DNA of 58,807 nt from an uncultured Clostridia bacterium (GTDB taxonomy: Bacteria > Bacillota > Clostridia > TANB77 > CAG-508): NCBI GenBank assembly GCA_947627935.1, contig CANQXY010000006.1, positions 1-58,807 on the forward strand. Reading direction: 5' to 3'. Position 1 is the first letter of the stretch; the number at the start of each line of letters is the position of its first letter. A model generated the notes under the pieces. That model worked only from the letters and a program-made list of their open reading frames with translations. It was not told the origin of the DNA and searched no databases. Below are positions 1 through 9,763 of this stretch, piece by piece. The position numbers were made by a program, and so were the translations under genes.

Positions 1-35
1 AAATAGTTATATACTAATTTAGTATATAACTATTT
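1..35 (-). terminator. Perfect inverted repeat, probable operon terminator
   Basis: Positions 1-16 and 20-35 are perfect reverse complements around a 3-nt loop. The repeat lies 58 bp past the stop codon of the GH25 lysozyme gene and is the likely end of the minus-strand glycan operon. The window edge hides any downstream U-tract. Confidence 0.55.
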
Positions 36-93
36 CTATATCATATTTTATTATTTTTCAAGCATTTTCTATCGACATCTTTTGACACTTATT

Positions 94-1701
94 TTAATAA
101 TCTTTATAACAATAATTCATATCTACTCTTCCTATAATTCCTTGTACAGTTCCAGAACTAGTATATTGCCACATATCATATTTGCCAGAATAGTCTGTTT
201 GATTTCCTCCAACTGTATAATGAGCAAGCCATATATTATATTTAGATAATTTAGAAGCATCTAATTTATTCGTAAGCCAATTTTTATTTGCATACACTCC
301 AACTTTACTATAACCTGATTTTTTTAGTTGCTCACAGAAAGTTATAGAAACATTAGTTAATTTTTCTATATCTAATCCTGATATTTGATCATCTTCCATA
401 TCAATATAAATAGGATATTTTATTGTTTTTCCTTTTAATTGCTCAATTGTCCATTTTGCTCCACTTATTACTGCTTCTTCATTTTCGCAATAAGAATATA
501 CATAAATTCCTACTGGTATTCCTAATCTTTTACATGTTTCATAATTTTCATTAAAGAAAGTATCTATAGTATGATTTTCCTTATTTCCTATCCAACCTAA
601 ACGTAATATAGCAAAATCAATTCCTGCTTGTTTTACTTCTACCCAATTTATTTTATTTTGATAAGATGACACATCTATTCCTAAATAAACTAATCCAGAT
701 ATTTTTATTTTTGTGTTTGTAGTATTATTATATTTATCCTTAACTAAAACACTATATGTACCATTTTTATTAAATGTTTTTGTATATACTTTCTTGTCAG
801 AACTTAATTTCCACCCATCACTTACAAGACTATTAGATAATTGTTCGTTTGCTGTTAATGTTACTTCAGCATTTCTTCTATCACTACTTTTTTTATATGA
901 AATACTTACCTTTGGACCTGTTTCATCTATTTGTTTCACATTAATTTTTACTTTTGTTCTATTATTATATCTATCATAAAAATACATATTTGTTGTTTGG
1001 TTCTTTTTAAAAACTTTTGTGTATGTTTTTTTATCTTTACTTAAAGTCCAAGATGAGTTAGTGTGTTTTAACTGCTCATTAGATTTTGCTTTAACTAAAA
1101 CTGTATTATTTTTAGAGTTATATTCATATGTAACTTTTATAACTGGTCCTTTTTTATCTACTTGCTTTATGTTTAATTTAACATTTTTTTTATTTCCATA
1201 TTCATCATAAAAAGTAGTAGAATATGTTTGATTTTTATTAAATGTTTTTGTATATGATTTTTTATCTTTACTTAATTTCCATGTTGGTTTTGTATTTTTA
1301 AATTTTTTGTTAGATTTTACTGTAACTTTAACAGTATTTTTATTTTTATCAAATTTATAACTTACAGTTATCTTTGGACCTTTTATTTGCTTTACTTTAA
1401 TTGTTAATGTTTTACTTTTTCCATTTTGTGCAGTAAATTTTGTTTTATATGTTTGATTAGTATAAAACTTTTTGGAATAAGTTTTTTTGTCTTTACTTAA
1501 AGTCCAAGTTGGTTTCGTATTTTTAAATTTTTTATTAGATTTTACTTTTACTGTTACTACATCTTTTTTCGAATCATAGCTATATGAAACTTTTAAATTT
1601 AATTTAGTTGTAGCTTCTACTTTATTATTTAATATAAATTGAATACCACATATTATTGCTAAAGTTATTAAAATTAATTTTAATATTTTATTAATTTTCA
1701 T
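94..1701 (-). CDS. Secreted GH25 lysozyme with four N-terminal repeats
   Basis: This is a predicted cell-wall muramidase (glycoside hydrolase family 25) of 535 residues. Residues 1-30 form a signal peptide ending near VEA. Residues ~32-336 hold four repeats of about 77 residues, each with a beta-rich lead (ITVSYKFDKNKN type), a W-x-LSxDKKxYTKxF core and, in repeats 2-4, a GP-start. These resemble Ig-like wall or polysaccharide-binding modules. The GH25 domain spans ~337-535, with GIDVSSYQ (Asp343) and the catalytic-type IDMED (Asp434, Glu436) visible, plus a closing DMNYCY strand. It is the last gene of the operon, 13 bp after a GT2 gene, suggesting that a hydrolase is co-expressed with envelope polymer synthesis. 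The catalytic assignment is sure; the role of the repeats is inferred. Confidence 0.9.
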   Translation of the reverse strand: MKINKILKLILITLAIICGIQFILNNKVEATTKLNLKVSYSYDSKKDVVTVKVKSNKKFKNTKPTWTLSKDKKTYSKKFYTNQTYKTKFTAQNGKSKTLTIKVKQIKGPKITVSYKFDKNKNTVKVTVKSNKKFKNTKPTWKLSKDKKSYTKTFNKNQTYSTTFYDEYGNKKNVKLNIKQVDKKGPVIKVTYEYNSKNNTVLVKAKSNEQLKHTNSSWTLSKDKKTYTKVFKKNQTTNMYFYDRYNNRTKVKINVKQIDETGPKVSISYKKSSDRRNAEVTLTANEQLSNSLVSDGWKLSSDKKVYTKTFNKNGTYSVLVKDKYNNTTNTKIKISGLVYLGIDVSSYQNKINWVEVKQAGIDFAILRLGWIGNKENHTIDTFFNENYETCKRLGIPVGIYVYSYCENEEAVISGAKWTIEQLKGKTIKYPIYIDMEDDQISGLDIEKLTNVSITFCEQLKKSGYSKVGVYANKNWLTNKLDASKLSKYNIWLAHYTVGGNQTDYSGKYDMWQYTSSGTVQGIIGRVDMNYCYKDY

Positions 1702-1714
1702 ATTTTAACTCCTT

Positions 1715-2656
1715 TTATTTTAAATCTTTTTCTGTTTCTTTAACTATATATATAGGTCTATTTTTAACTTCTAAATATGTCTTTGATAAATATTGTCCGA
1801 TTATTCCAAGTGAGAATAATTGAATTCCACTTACAAAAAATATAATACATACCATTGATGGCCATCCACTTGTTGGATCTCCATATACTAGTGTCCTAAT
1901 TATTATAATTAAAATTATTATAAATGCTATTAAACAAAATAGAAGTCCAAGCACAGATGACATTATAAGTGGAGTTGTAGAAAATGCTGTAATTCCTTCT
2001 AATGCATATTTAAATAATTTCCAAAATGACCATTTTGTTTCTCCGGCTACTCTTTCTATATTTTCATATTCAATCCATTTTGTTTTAAATCCTACAAAAC
2101 TCCATAATCCTTTTGAATATCTATTATATTCTTTTAAAGATTTTATTGCTTCAATCATTTGTCTTGTCATTAGTCTATAATCTCTTGCTCCATCTACCAT
2201 TTCTACATCAGACATTTTATTTATAATTTTATAAAACATTCTTGCAAAAAAGCTTCTAATTGGTGGTTCACCTTTTCTTGTAACACGTCTTGTACCTACA
2301 CAATCATATCCTTCATTTTTTATTGTGTCATACATTTTTTTCAAAAGTTTAGGTGGATCTTGAAGATCTGCATCCATTAATGTTACATAATCACCAGTAC
2401 TTGCTTCTATTCCAGCAAACATAGCCGCTTCTTTTCCAAAATTTCTAGAAAATGATATATATCTTACTTTTTCATCGTCTTGTTGTAATTTTTTTATTTC
2501 TTCTAATGTTTTATCTTTTGAACCATCATCTACAAAAATATATTCAAAATTTATATCATTAAAATCTTCTTTTCTAACTTTTTCAATTTCTTCATAAAAT
2601 AATGGTAAAGATTTTTCTTCATTATAACAAGATACTATAACTGATATTTTATCCAT
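1715..2656 (-). CDS. Polyprenyl-phosphate glycosyltransferase, GtrB/DPM1-like (GT2)
   Basis: The 313-residue protein has a GT-A domain with VDDGSKDKT (Asp43-44) and the DAD metal motif at 95-97 (MDADLQDPP), typical of enzymes that charge undecaprenyl phosphate with a sugar. Two C-terminal hydrophobic segments (~230-255 and ~265-295) fit the GtrB/YkcC architecture, placing it at the cytoplasmic membrane. It lies 25 bp after the tandem GT2 gene and 13 bp before the lysozyme gene. The sugar cannot be read from the sequence. The product would probably need a flippase and a GT-C enzyme, both of which occur elsewhere in this locus. Confidence 0.9.
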   Translation of the reverse strand: MDKISVIVSCYNEEKSLPLFYEEIEKVRKEDFNDINFEYIFVDDGSKDKTLEEIKKLQQDDEKVRYISFSRNFGKEAAMFAGIEASTGDYVTLMDADLQDPPKLLKKMYDTIKNEGYDCVGTRRVTRKGEPPIRSFFARMFYKIINKMSDVEMVDGARDYRLMTRQMIEAIKSLKEYNRYSKGLWSFVGFKTKWIEYENIERVAGETKWSFWKLFKYALEGITAFSTTPLIMSSVLGLLFCLIAFIIILIIIIRTLVYGDPTSGWPSMVCIIFFVSGIQLFSLGIIGQYLSKTYLEVKNRPIYIVKETEKDLK

Positions 2657-2681
2657 TTAAGATTCATTCCTTCCTTTTTTA

Positions 2682-4583
2682 CTACTTAACAATTTTATAA
2701 TTTTTTATTTCATACTGTGCTGTATCATCTCTTAAATTTATATTATAATAAGGATCTCCTTTAGATATTACTTCTTTCCATTTAGTTTTAAAATAATTAC
2801 TTTCTCTTTCAAATCTTTCTTTCTTTTCTGGTGTATCTTCATATCCTCTTGTTTTTGATTCATAATGCCAAAATTCTATAAAAGGATTATATATTATAAG
2901 TTTACCAAGTTCTCTTATCTTTAGACAAAAATCTACATCATTAAATGCAACAGCCAAGTTTTCTTCATCCATAAATCCTACTTTCTCATATATATCTCTT
3001 CTACTGAATAAACATGCACCTGTCACAGCACTTACATTTTGAATTAAACTTTCTTTTGCAAAATATCCATGATTTCCTTTAGGAAGTCCTGTTAACATAT
3101 TTGCAGCTAAGCCACAAATTCCTACAACAATTCCTGCATGTTGAATTGAACCATCTTTATAATATAATCTTGCTCCAACTGCTCCAACATCTTCTCTTTG
3201 TGCAAAACCTAAAAATTTTTCTATCCAATTTGGTGTTATTAACTCTGTATCATTGTTTAATTGAACTACATATTCACCATCACAATTTTTTACACCATAA
3301 TTTATTATTCCAGCATAATTATATCCCTTTTTAGGATAATATACAACCCTTATTTTTTCATTATCTTCTAGAGATTTATAAAATTCAAAAGTTTCTTTTT
3401 CTTCAGAATTATTTTCAACAATAATTATTTCATAATTTGTATATGTTGTAAGTTTTTGTATAGATTCAATACATGTTTTTAAAATATCTGATGCATCTTT
3501 ATTTGGTATTATTATACAAACTTTAGGATTTCCTTTTACCTCATAACAAGTTTGATATACTCCTGGTGTCTCACCAAATTCTACTGTTCCTTTTAACCCA
3601 ATTCTATTTATATGATCTTGCACTGCTTGTCTTCCTGCTTCATATGCATATGGTTTAGCATCTGGCATTTCTGCTGTTGAATTTGGATGTATTCTCCAAT
3701 GATATAATATCTTAGGAATGTGAACAATATTTGTTGTTATTTCAGACATTCTAAGTATTAAATCATAATCTTGTGCACCATCATATTTACTTCTTTCTCC
3801 TTCAAGTTTATCCATAATTTCTTTTTTAAATATACTAAAATGTGTTATATAATTGTTTGCTCTTAAAGTATCTGGTGAAAAATTTGGTTTAAAATATGGA
3901 TCTACTCTATTTTCTTTAACCTTCATAATTTTATCTTCGTCAGTATATATAAATTCTACATCTGGATTTTCATTTATTGCTTTTACAATTTCGTATAAAG
4001 AAAATATAGGAAGTAAATCATCATGATCAAGTAATGCTATATAATCGCCTGTTGCTAAACTTAAACATTCATTAGTGTTTCCAGAAATATTTTTATTTTC
4101 TCCTATAAATTTATATTTAATCCTATCATCTTTTTTGATAATATTAATAATTTCTGGATTTTCATTTTCACTTCCATCAGCTAAGCAAAGTTCCCAATTT
4201 GTGTATGTTTGATTAATTAAACATTCTACTAGTTCATCAAAGAATTTAACAGGTGTATTAAATAAAGGAACTAATATACTTATTTTAGGATTTATTTTAA
4301 ATTTAGTATTTTTTTGTTCTTCTAATTCTTCCAAAGAAGGTTCATTAAATTCTATCCATTTTTGATAAGCAGTTTTTTTATCTAATTCAGATCTTCCTAG
4401 TAAAATATTTTTAGTATCAATAAATGCCTGTTTTATTCCCTTTTGTTTTACTATATTTAAAAATTTCTTTATATTTGTAATATTAAAATTTTTTACTATT
4501 TTATTTAAAAATCTTAATATTGTTCTTATTTTTCCTCCTTCTGGAAAAAGCTTGTCTCTCAATCTTGTTTTTTTTATAGACAT
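2682..4583 (-). CDS. Tandem two-domain GT2 glycosyltransferase
   Basis: The 633-residue protein carries two GT-A domains. The first starts near residue 98 (KISILVPLFNTP) with a LLDHDD metal motif near 178. The second starts near residue 365 (KVCIIIPNKDAS) with an LNND motif. This layout is known from O-antigen and rhamnan-type bifunctional transferases that add two sugars in sequence. The N-terminal ~90 residues are basic and non-catalytic. The start ATG overlaps the upstream methyltransferase stop by one base (TAATG), which suggests translational coupling. Linkage and sugar specificity are unknown. Confidence 0.88.
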   Translation of the reverse strand: MSIKKTRLRDKLFPEGGKIRTILRFLNKIVKNFNITNIKKFLNIVKQKGIKQAFIDTKNILLGRSELDKKTAYQKWIEFNEPSLEELEEQKNTKFKINPKISILVPLFNTPVKFFDELVECLINQTYTNWELCLADGSENENPEIINIIKKDDRIKYKFIGENKNISGNTNECLSLATGDYIALLDHDDLLPIFSLYEIVKAINENPDVEFIYTDEDKIMKVKENRVDPYFKPNFSPDTLRANNYITHFSIFKKEIMDKLEGERSKYDGAQDYDLILRMSEITTNIVHIPKILYHWRIHPNSTAEMPDAKPYAYEAGRQAVQDHINRIGLKGTVEFGETPGVYQTCYEVKGNPKVCIIIPNKDASDILKTCIESIQKLTTYTNYEIIIVENNSEEKETFEFYKSLEDNEKIRVVYYPKKGYNYAGIINYGVKNCDGEYVVQLNNDTELITPNWIEKFLGFAQREDVGAVGARLYYKDGSIQHAGIVVGICGLAANMLTGLPKGNHGYFAKESLIQNVSAVTGACLFSRRDIYEKVGFMDEENLAVAFNDVDFCLKIRELGKLIIYNPFIEFWHYESKTRGYEDTPEKKERFERESNYFKTKWKEVISKGDPYYNINLRDDTAQYEIKNYKIVK

Positions 4584-6439
4584 TATTTATCCTCTTTTCT
4601 TTTAAAGTAAGACACTATTTTTCTTAATTTTAATGTTAATTTCCATCCTTTTGAATTTTCTATTTCTTTTATTTTTTCTTCTTGTGATTTTATTAAGTTT
4701 TTCATTTCATTAATTTCATCTTCTGTTAATGTATTTTCTTTTCTTAATTTTTGTATTTCGCCATTTAAAAATGTATTTTTTGTTTTTAAATCACTATTTT
4801 CTACAATAAATCCTCTAACATTTTTCATTGGTTTATGATTTGCCATACGTATAGGATTACAATAAATTTTATTGTCTATTTTTTCTTGTAATTTGTTAAA
4901 TAGCTCTTTATATTTTAATATTCCAAGTTTCTCATATAATTTATCTTCATCAATTATTTTTTTAAGTTCACCAAATATTAATATTCCTCTATATATTATA
5001 AATTCAATTGGAACTTTATTATCAAACCATTCTTGATCATAAATATATAATTCATCATTAATCATAAAACAATTTTGAAAATTTAAATCCCACAAACCAT
5101 TTTTAACAAAATGTAAATCTTTTATTTGTTCTTTTTTATATGCTATATTATAAGTATCAAATACATTATTTACATTATTAGTTATTTCTAATTTATCTAA
5201 TGTTTTTTCTTTAAACTTGTTAATTAATTCAAAAACTTTATCTATTCCGCCTTTTTTACATTCTTCTAAAATTAATTCATCATATGGTTTAGCACTTGAT
5301 ATAGCAATATTGCTTATTATTTTTTCTTCATCATATTCATCTAATGTATTTATATTGCAATTTTTTAAAATATCTATATTATTTTTTATTTTTTGAATAT
5401 GTGATTTTGCTAAATCGTTTGATGGATATTTATATACTTTATCACCTTTTATTATTGTTTTTAATCTATATTCAGGCTTTCTATTATTCCAAAAAGATAC
5501 ATATTTAATTTGATTTTCATTAAGATTTTTACTTATTTCTATAAAATATGAATTAGCAAAAAAATCAAATAGTTTTTCATTTTCTTTTACAACTTGTAAA
5601 TATGCATTATTTTCATGAAAGTTTATTATATCAGTATCTTTAAAAAATGTCATATTTCTATGTAAGTTATTTTCATTTGGCATAAAATCTTCTGTAAATA
5701 TAACATTTGTATATTTATAATCTGGAAGTGGATAGTAGTATTTTCGTTTTCCTAAATTTGTTTTTTCAAACATTTCTTCTAATTTATTTTTTGAAAGTAA
5801 CTGACATTTATTTTGTTCTATTCCAGAAATTATAGCATCATATTCTAAATTTTTATCATCAGAATCTATTATAGACCAATTTCTCATACCAAATTTATTG
5901 TTTGTTGCAATTAATATTTTTCCATCTTCTTTAAGTAATGTTTTTATATATTCTAGTAAATCTAAATATGAATTTTCAGTTTTGTATATCAAAGGTGCAT
6001 ATTCTAAAACTCCAATTAGAGTTATATAATCAAATTTCTCATTAAATTTAATATCTTGTAAATTTCCTATTATAACTTCTAAATTTTCTTTATCACTATG
6101 TCTTCTTTCAATTGCTCTACCTCTTTGTTTTGAAAATTCCACAGCTACAACTTTATCTGCATTTTTACAAAGTTCTCCTGTTATTTCTCCAAAACTTGCT
6201 CCTATCTCTAAAATAGTACTATTTTTTTCAAAAGGATACCAACTTATTATATTTTTTCTCATTTCTGATAATGCATATAAAGCTTCAATATTATTATCTC
6301 TTTCAAAAATAGTTTCATATTCTTTCTCATTATAATTACATATATAATTATTAATTATATATTCTTCTCTACTTAGTTCGTTATATTTTATATCGCTTTT
6401 ATAAAAATCTAAATTCAATTTCATAAAATCAATCTCCAT
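4583..6439 (-). CDS. SAM-dependent methyltransferase, long, with C-terminal coiled coil
   Basis: The 618-residue protein has a class I methyltransferase fold. ILEIGASFGEITG near residue 77 is the SAM-binding motif I, and VVAVEFSKQRG follows as motif II. Residues ~250-540 hold a second region with no motif I recognise. The tail (~545-618) is a charged coiled coil ending in SKGWKLTLKLRKI and lysines. The same kind of tail ends the next upstream protein. It probably methylates a glycan or caps chain growth (inference from the GT2 and Wzt neighbours). It overlaps its upstream neighbour by 11 bp. Confidence 0.8.
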   Translation of the reverse strand: MEIDFMKLNLDFYKSDIKYNELSREEYIINNYICNYNEKEYETIFERDNNIEALYALSEMRKNIISWYPFEKNSTILEIGASFGEITGELCKNADKVVAVEFSKQRGRAIERRHSDKENLEVIIGNLQDIKFNEKFDYITLIGVLEYAPLIYKTENSYLDLLEYIKTLLKEDGKILIATNNKFGMRNWSIIDSDDKNLEYDAIISGIEQNKCQLLSKNKLEEMFEKTNLGKRKYYYPLPDYKYTNVIFTEDFMPNENNLHRNMTFFKDTDIINFHENNAYLQVVKENEKLFDFFANSYFIEISKNLNENQIKYVSFWNNRKPEYRLKTIIKGDKVYKYPSNDLAKSHIQKIKNNIDILKNCNINTLDEYDEEKIISNIAISSAKPYDELILEECKKGGIDKVFELINKFKEKTLDKLEITNNVNNVFDTYNIAYKKEQIKDLHFVKNGLWDLNFQNCFMINDELYIYDQEWFDNKVPIEFIIYRGILIFGELKKIIDEDKLYEKLGILKYKELFNKLQEKIDNKIYCNPIRMANHKPMKNVRGFIVENSDLKTKNTFLNGEIQKLRKENTLTEDEINEMKNLIKSQEEKIKEIENSKGWKLTLKLRKIVSYFKRKEDK

Positions 6440-7649
6440 TTTTAAATTTACTTGATATTTTTCTTAAAATTTCCGTGCTTTTCCAACTTCTAGAATTATA
6501 TAATTTATTTAATTCCTCTTTTAATCTAAAATTTTCTTCTTCTAATCTATTTTTTTCATTAATTATATTTTTTATTTTTTCATCATCTTTATATACTAGT
6601 GGTGATAATTTCTTAGCATTTTTATCATTAAATTGTACTGATTTATCTATTGGTTTTGTAACAAGATATTCATTTTTTATTAGCCAATCTTGTAATAGTT
6701 TTAAACAATTTTCTTCATCATCAAAATTTTTAAAATCAGCATTCATTTTTAATAATCTATCTTTATAATCTTTAGAAAATTCTGGTTTGTGTAACACTGC
6801 ATGATAAAGCAATGTATAAAAATAATTTTCATCTGATATTGTATAAAAGCCTTTTTTATTATAAACTTTAGTCTTTAATAAATTTTCTTCTAATAGTTTG
6901 TAATAATAATCATCTCCAACATATCTTAGATCAAAATATGCAAATTTATCATTAATTTCTGTTTTACAATGTACTCTATATTCTTCATTAAATACTTTTT
7001 TTGCATTTAATATATATGCTATGTTTTCATAAGAAATACATATTAAATCTATATCATTATGATCATTTACATATATTTCTTCTGGCAAATTTTCATAGTT
7101 TCTAAGTATTGCATAATCTGCAGTATTATTTAAAACATAAAATAATTCTTCTACACTATTCCATTTATTTGATCCAATTAAATCTTGATTTATATTTTTT
7201 TCTATTCCATTAAAACTTGGATTTTCTTTTAGAAAATCTTCTACAGATTTTCCAAGCAATAATGTTAAATCATGATTTGTTTCGGTTTCAGAATTAGTTG
7301 CATGTACTTTATGACCTCCACCTGTTAATTCTCTATAATATGTTTTTTTATCAAACATATTTATATTTACAACTTGCACACCTTTACTTGTATCTCTTTT
7401 TTCATATTTAGGATTATTACATCTAACAACTATAAGTAGAAAAGTTCCAGTACCACAATGTTCTTCTTTTCCTGAGCCTTTAGGTAAATTTGTTCCATAA
7501 AACCTTGATAAATTTTCAGAAAATTTTTCTTTACTCCATGTTATGTTATACATTGCAAGTATATCAAAACTTTTTTTAATATCTTCTAATATTTCTTGTT
7601 TCTTAAAAAGAGCATTTTCCCACAATATAAATAAATGAATTTCTTGCAT
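6429..7649 (-). CDS. Uncharacterised glycan-locus protein, possible nucleotidyltransferase fold
   Basis: I do not recognise a named family for this 406-residue protein. The N-terminal ~130 residues include a conserved-looking HATNSETETNHDLTLLLG stretch and a GGGHK segment. The middle has YVNDHNDIDLICIS, resembling the acidic hDhD strand of nucleotidyltransferase folds (weak inference). The C-terminal ~50 residues form a short coiled coil ending in SRSWKSTEILRKISSKFK, closely matching the tail of the adjacent methyltransferase. It sits between the Wzt-like ATPase and the methyltransferase, so a role in polymer modification or chain-end recognition is plausible but unproven. Confidence 0.6.
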   Translation of the reverse strand: MQEIHLFILWENALFKKQEILEDIKKSFDILAMYNITWSKEKFSENLSRFYGTNLPKGSGKEEHCGTGTFLLIVVRCNNPKYEKRDTSKGVQVVNINMFDKKTYYRELTGGGHKVHATNSETETNHDLTLLLGKSVEDFLKENPSFNGIEKNINQDLIGSNKWNSVEELFYVLNNTADYAILRNYENLPEEIYVNDHNDIDLICISYENIAYILNAKKVFNEEYRVHCKTEINDKFAYFDLRYVGDDYYYKLLEENLLKTKVYNKKGFYTISDENYFYTLLYHAVLHKPEFSKDYKDRLLKMNADFKNFDDEENCLKLLQDWLIKNEYLVTKPIDKSVQFNDKNAKKLSPLVYKDDEKIKNIINEKNRLEEENFRLKEELNKLYNSRSWKSTEILRKISSKFKNGD

Positions 7650-7658
7650 ATTTATCTC

Positions 7659-8940
7659 CTATTTTATTTTTTTGAAATCTATTTGTGTATCTATATCAAA
7701 ACATCCAACAATTGGTGTAGAAGACATCATTTCAAATATTAAAGCGTCATAATTTCTATTTATAACTACTATCTCTCCGTTTGGATCATATCTACTACAA
7801 CTTAATGAAATTGTATATTTACCTGGTGCTAATTTTAATTTTTGTTTAAATTCACAAATATATTCTTCTCCACTTTTACAAAGTCCTGTATATATATTTC
7901 TAAAACTTGTATTAGTTCCACACATTTCTTTTCCATTAAAGTTTTTTATTGTCATTGAAAAAGTTGGGCATTCTATATCTTTATAAAATTTTGCTTTTAC
8001 TTTAATAGACACTTCTTCTTGACTATCTATTAATGATACTGGTTCATTTTTATCATTAAAAATTCCAAAGTCAGTTATTTCTGCTTCTTTATTTCCATAT
8101 GTTAACATTTCTGGGTTTACTGTAAAATACTTTTTCCATTCTTCATTGTCTTCAGTATTTTTATTTTTTGCAAACTCATTATTTTTATCGTCTAACATTC
8201 CTGTTATTAATCTTTTATAATTATCTACTCCTGTTTTTACTCCACCATCAAATATTTTTTTACCAGAATCTAATATTATTGCTCTATTACAATTGTTTAA
8301 TATATCATTTATGCTATGACTTACAAATATTATAGTTTTATTTTTTTCTTTGAATTGTTCAAATTTTTTAAAACATTTTAATTGAAATGCCATATCTCCA
8401 ACAGATAAAACTTCATCTACTATTAAAATATCTGGATCTACATTTATTGCACATGCAAATGCAAGTCTTGCAAACATACCTGATGAATATGTTTTTACTG
8501 GTTGATATAGATGTTCTCCTATATCTGCAAAATCTATTATTTCTTGTTTCTTATTCTCTATTTGTTGTTTTGTTAATCCCATTACTTGTCCGATGTTGAT
8601 ATATATTTTGTATTCCTGTAAGATCTGGATTAAATGCAGCACCAAGTTCTAAAAGTGAACTTATTTTTCCATTTACTTCTACTTTTCCACTTGTAGGTGT
8701 AACAACTCCAGTTATTATTTTTAGTAATGTAGATTTTCCTGCTCCATTTTTTCCAAGTATTCCTAAAACTTCTCCTTTTTTTATTTCAACATCAAAATTA
8801 TCTAATGCCTTAAATACTTCATGTTTTGAGTATCCTGGAATTATTGTTTCTAGTAATCTATCTTTTTTACGAGCAAACATCTTATATTCTTTATTTAAAT
8901 TTTCTATTTTTATAACTGTATCATTTTTGTTTTCGCTCAT
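7659..8940 (-). CDS. Wzt/TagH-like polysaccharide ABC exporter ATPase, read through a +1 frameshift at CGG
   Basis: Two overlapping reading frames together encode one ATPase of ~426 residues. The first carries Walker A (GKNGAGKST). The second carries the signature TYSSGMFARL, Walker B (ILIVDEVLSVGD) and a C-terminal beta-sandwich of Wzt_C type (~residues 275-426) that in relatives binds the O-polysaccharide. The frames join at an in-frame CGG codon (8590-8592). CAT CGG ACA must be read CAT-(C)-GGA-CAA, giving NIYQHGQVMGLT, as expected for the family. Without the shift, translation ends 13 residues later, before the signature and Walker B. I placed the start at the ATG at 8940 with GGAGG ahead of it; an in-frame TTG at 8952 overlaps that ribosome site. 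It pairs with the permease at 8958-9749. Confidence 0.85.
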
Positions 8941-8957
8941 TATAACCTCCAAATTAT

Positions 8958-9749
8958 CTATAGTACATCAGCAAAATCTTTTTTATTTTTCTTAAATATA
9001 TAATTTCCCCATATAAACATAAATATTGTAATTACCCAAAAAATAATTGTAAACATACCATTTTGTTCTGTTAATATATTTCCTCCAATAAATGCATCTC
9101 TAAAACCTGTTACTAAATAAGTAAATGGCATACATTTAAATATTTTTAGTAAAGTTTGATGTCCTTCTAACATTGATAAATTCCATACAATAGGTGTAAA
9201 CCAGAAACATAGTTGCATTATAACATTTAGTAATTGTGAAAAATCTGGTACTAAAGTTGATAGTGCTGATGTAAATCTTGTTATTGATATAATAAACGCA
9301 TATGCACAAAATATTATATATATAATCATTAAAAAATTTGGAATATATTTAAATATCATACAAACTATTATAGCAATTGCAAATAAAAACATTGATATAA
9401 ATGTTGTTGCAACAATTGAAATTACAGGTATAATATCTACAGGAAATACTACTTTTTTTACTAGATAACTATAATTTCTAATTGAACTACTTGCACTTAT
9501 TATTGAATCATTTATACACATCCACATAGACATTCCTGGTAAAAACCATACTAGATATGGTACATCTCCTGTTTTTCCTGTTTTTAATATATATTGAAAT
9601 ACAATAACATACGTAAACATGAATATAAATGGTTGAATATATCCCCATATTGCTCCTAAGCTTGTACTTGCAAATCTATTTCTAAAATCATTTTTTCCTA
9701 ATTGGAAAATTAATTTTTTGTTTTTTAATACTGATTTAATAAATTCCAT
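8958..9749 (-). CDS. ABC-2 polysaccharide export permease (Wzm/TagG-like)
   Basis: The 263-residue integral membrane protein has about six hydrophobic segments and the typical N-terminal FRNRFASTSLGAIWGYIQP motif of TagG/Wzm permeases. It would move a finished lipid-linked polymer across the cytoplasmic membrane together with the ATPase encoded just downstream. The permease is intact, so the exporter depends on correct decoding of the ATPase frameshift. It is 14 bp downstream of a GT2 gene in the same operon. Confidence 0.92.
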   Translation of the reverse strand: MEFIKSVLKNKKLIFQLGKNDFRNRFASTSLGAIWGYIQPFIFMFTYVIVFQYILKTGKTGDVPYLVWFLPGMSMWMCINDSIISASSSIRNYSYLVKKVVFPVDIIPVISIVATTFISMFLFAIAIIVCMIFKYIPNFLMIIYIIFCAYAFIISITRFTSALSTLVPDFSQLLNVIMQLCFWFTPIVWNLSMLEGHQTLLKIFKCMPFTYLVTGFRDAFIGGNILTEQNGMFTIIFWVITIFMFIWGNYIFKKNKKDFADVL

Positions 9750-9763
9750 ATTTTTACCTTTCT

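Noticed and set aside
1794-1800. TCGGA in the GtrB-like gene as a fifth frameshift site
   Set aside because: It is read ATC GGA in the zero frame (IIGQYL), so CGG is out of frame and no shift is needed. Many similar out-of-frame CGG occurrences were dismissed for the same reason.
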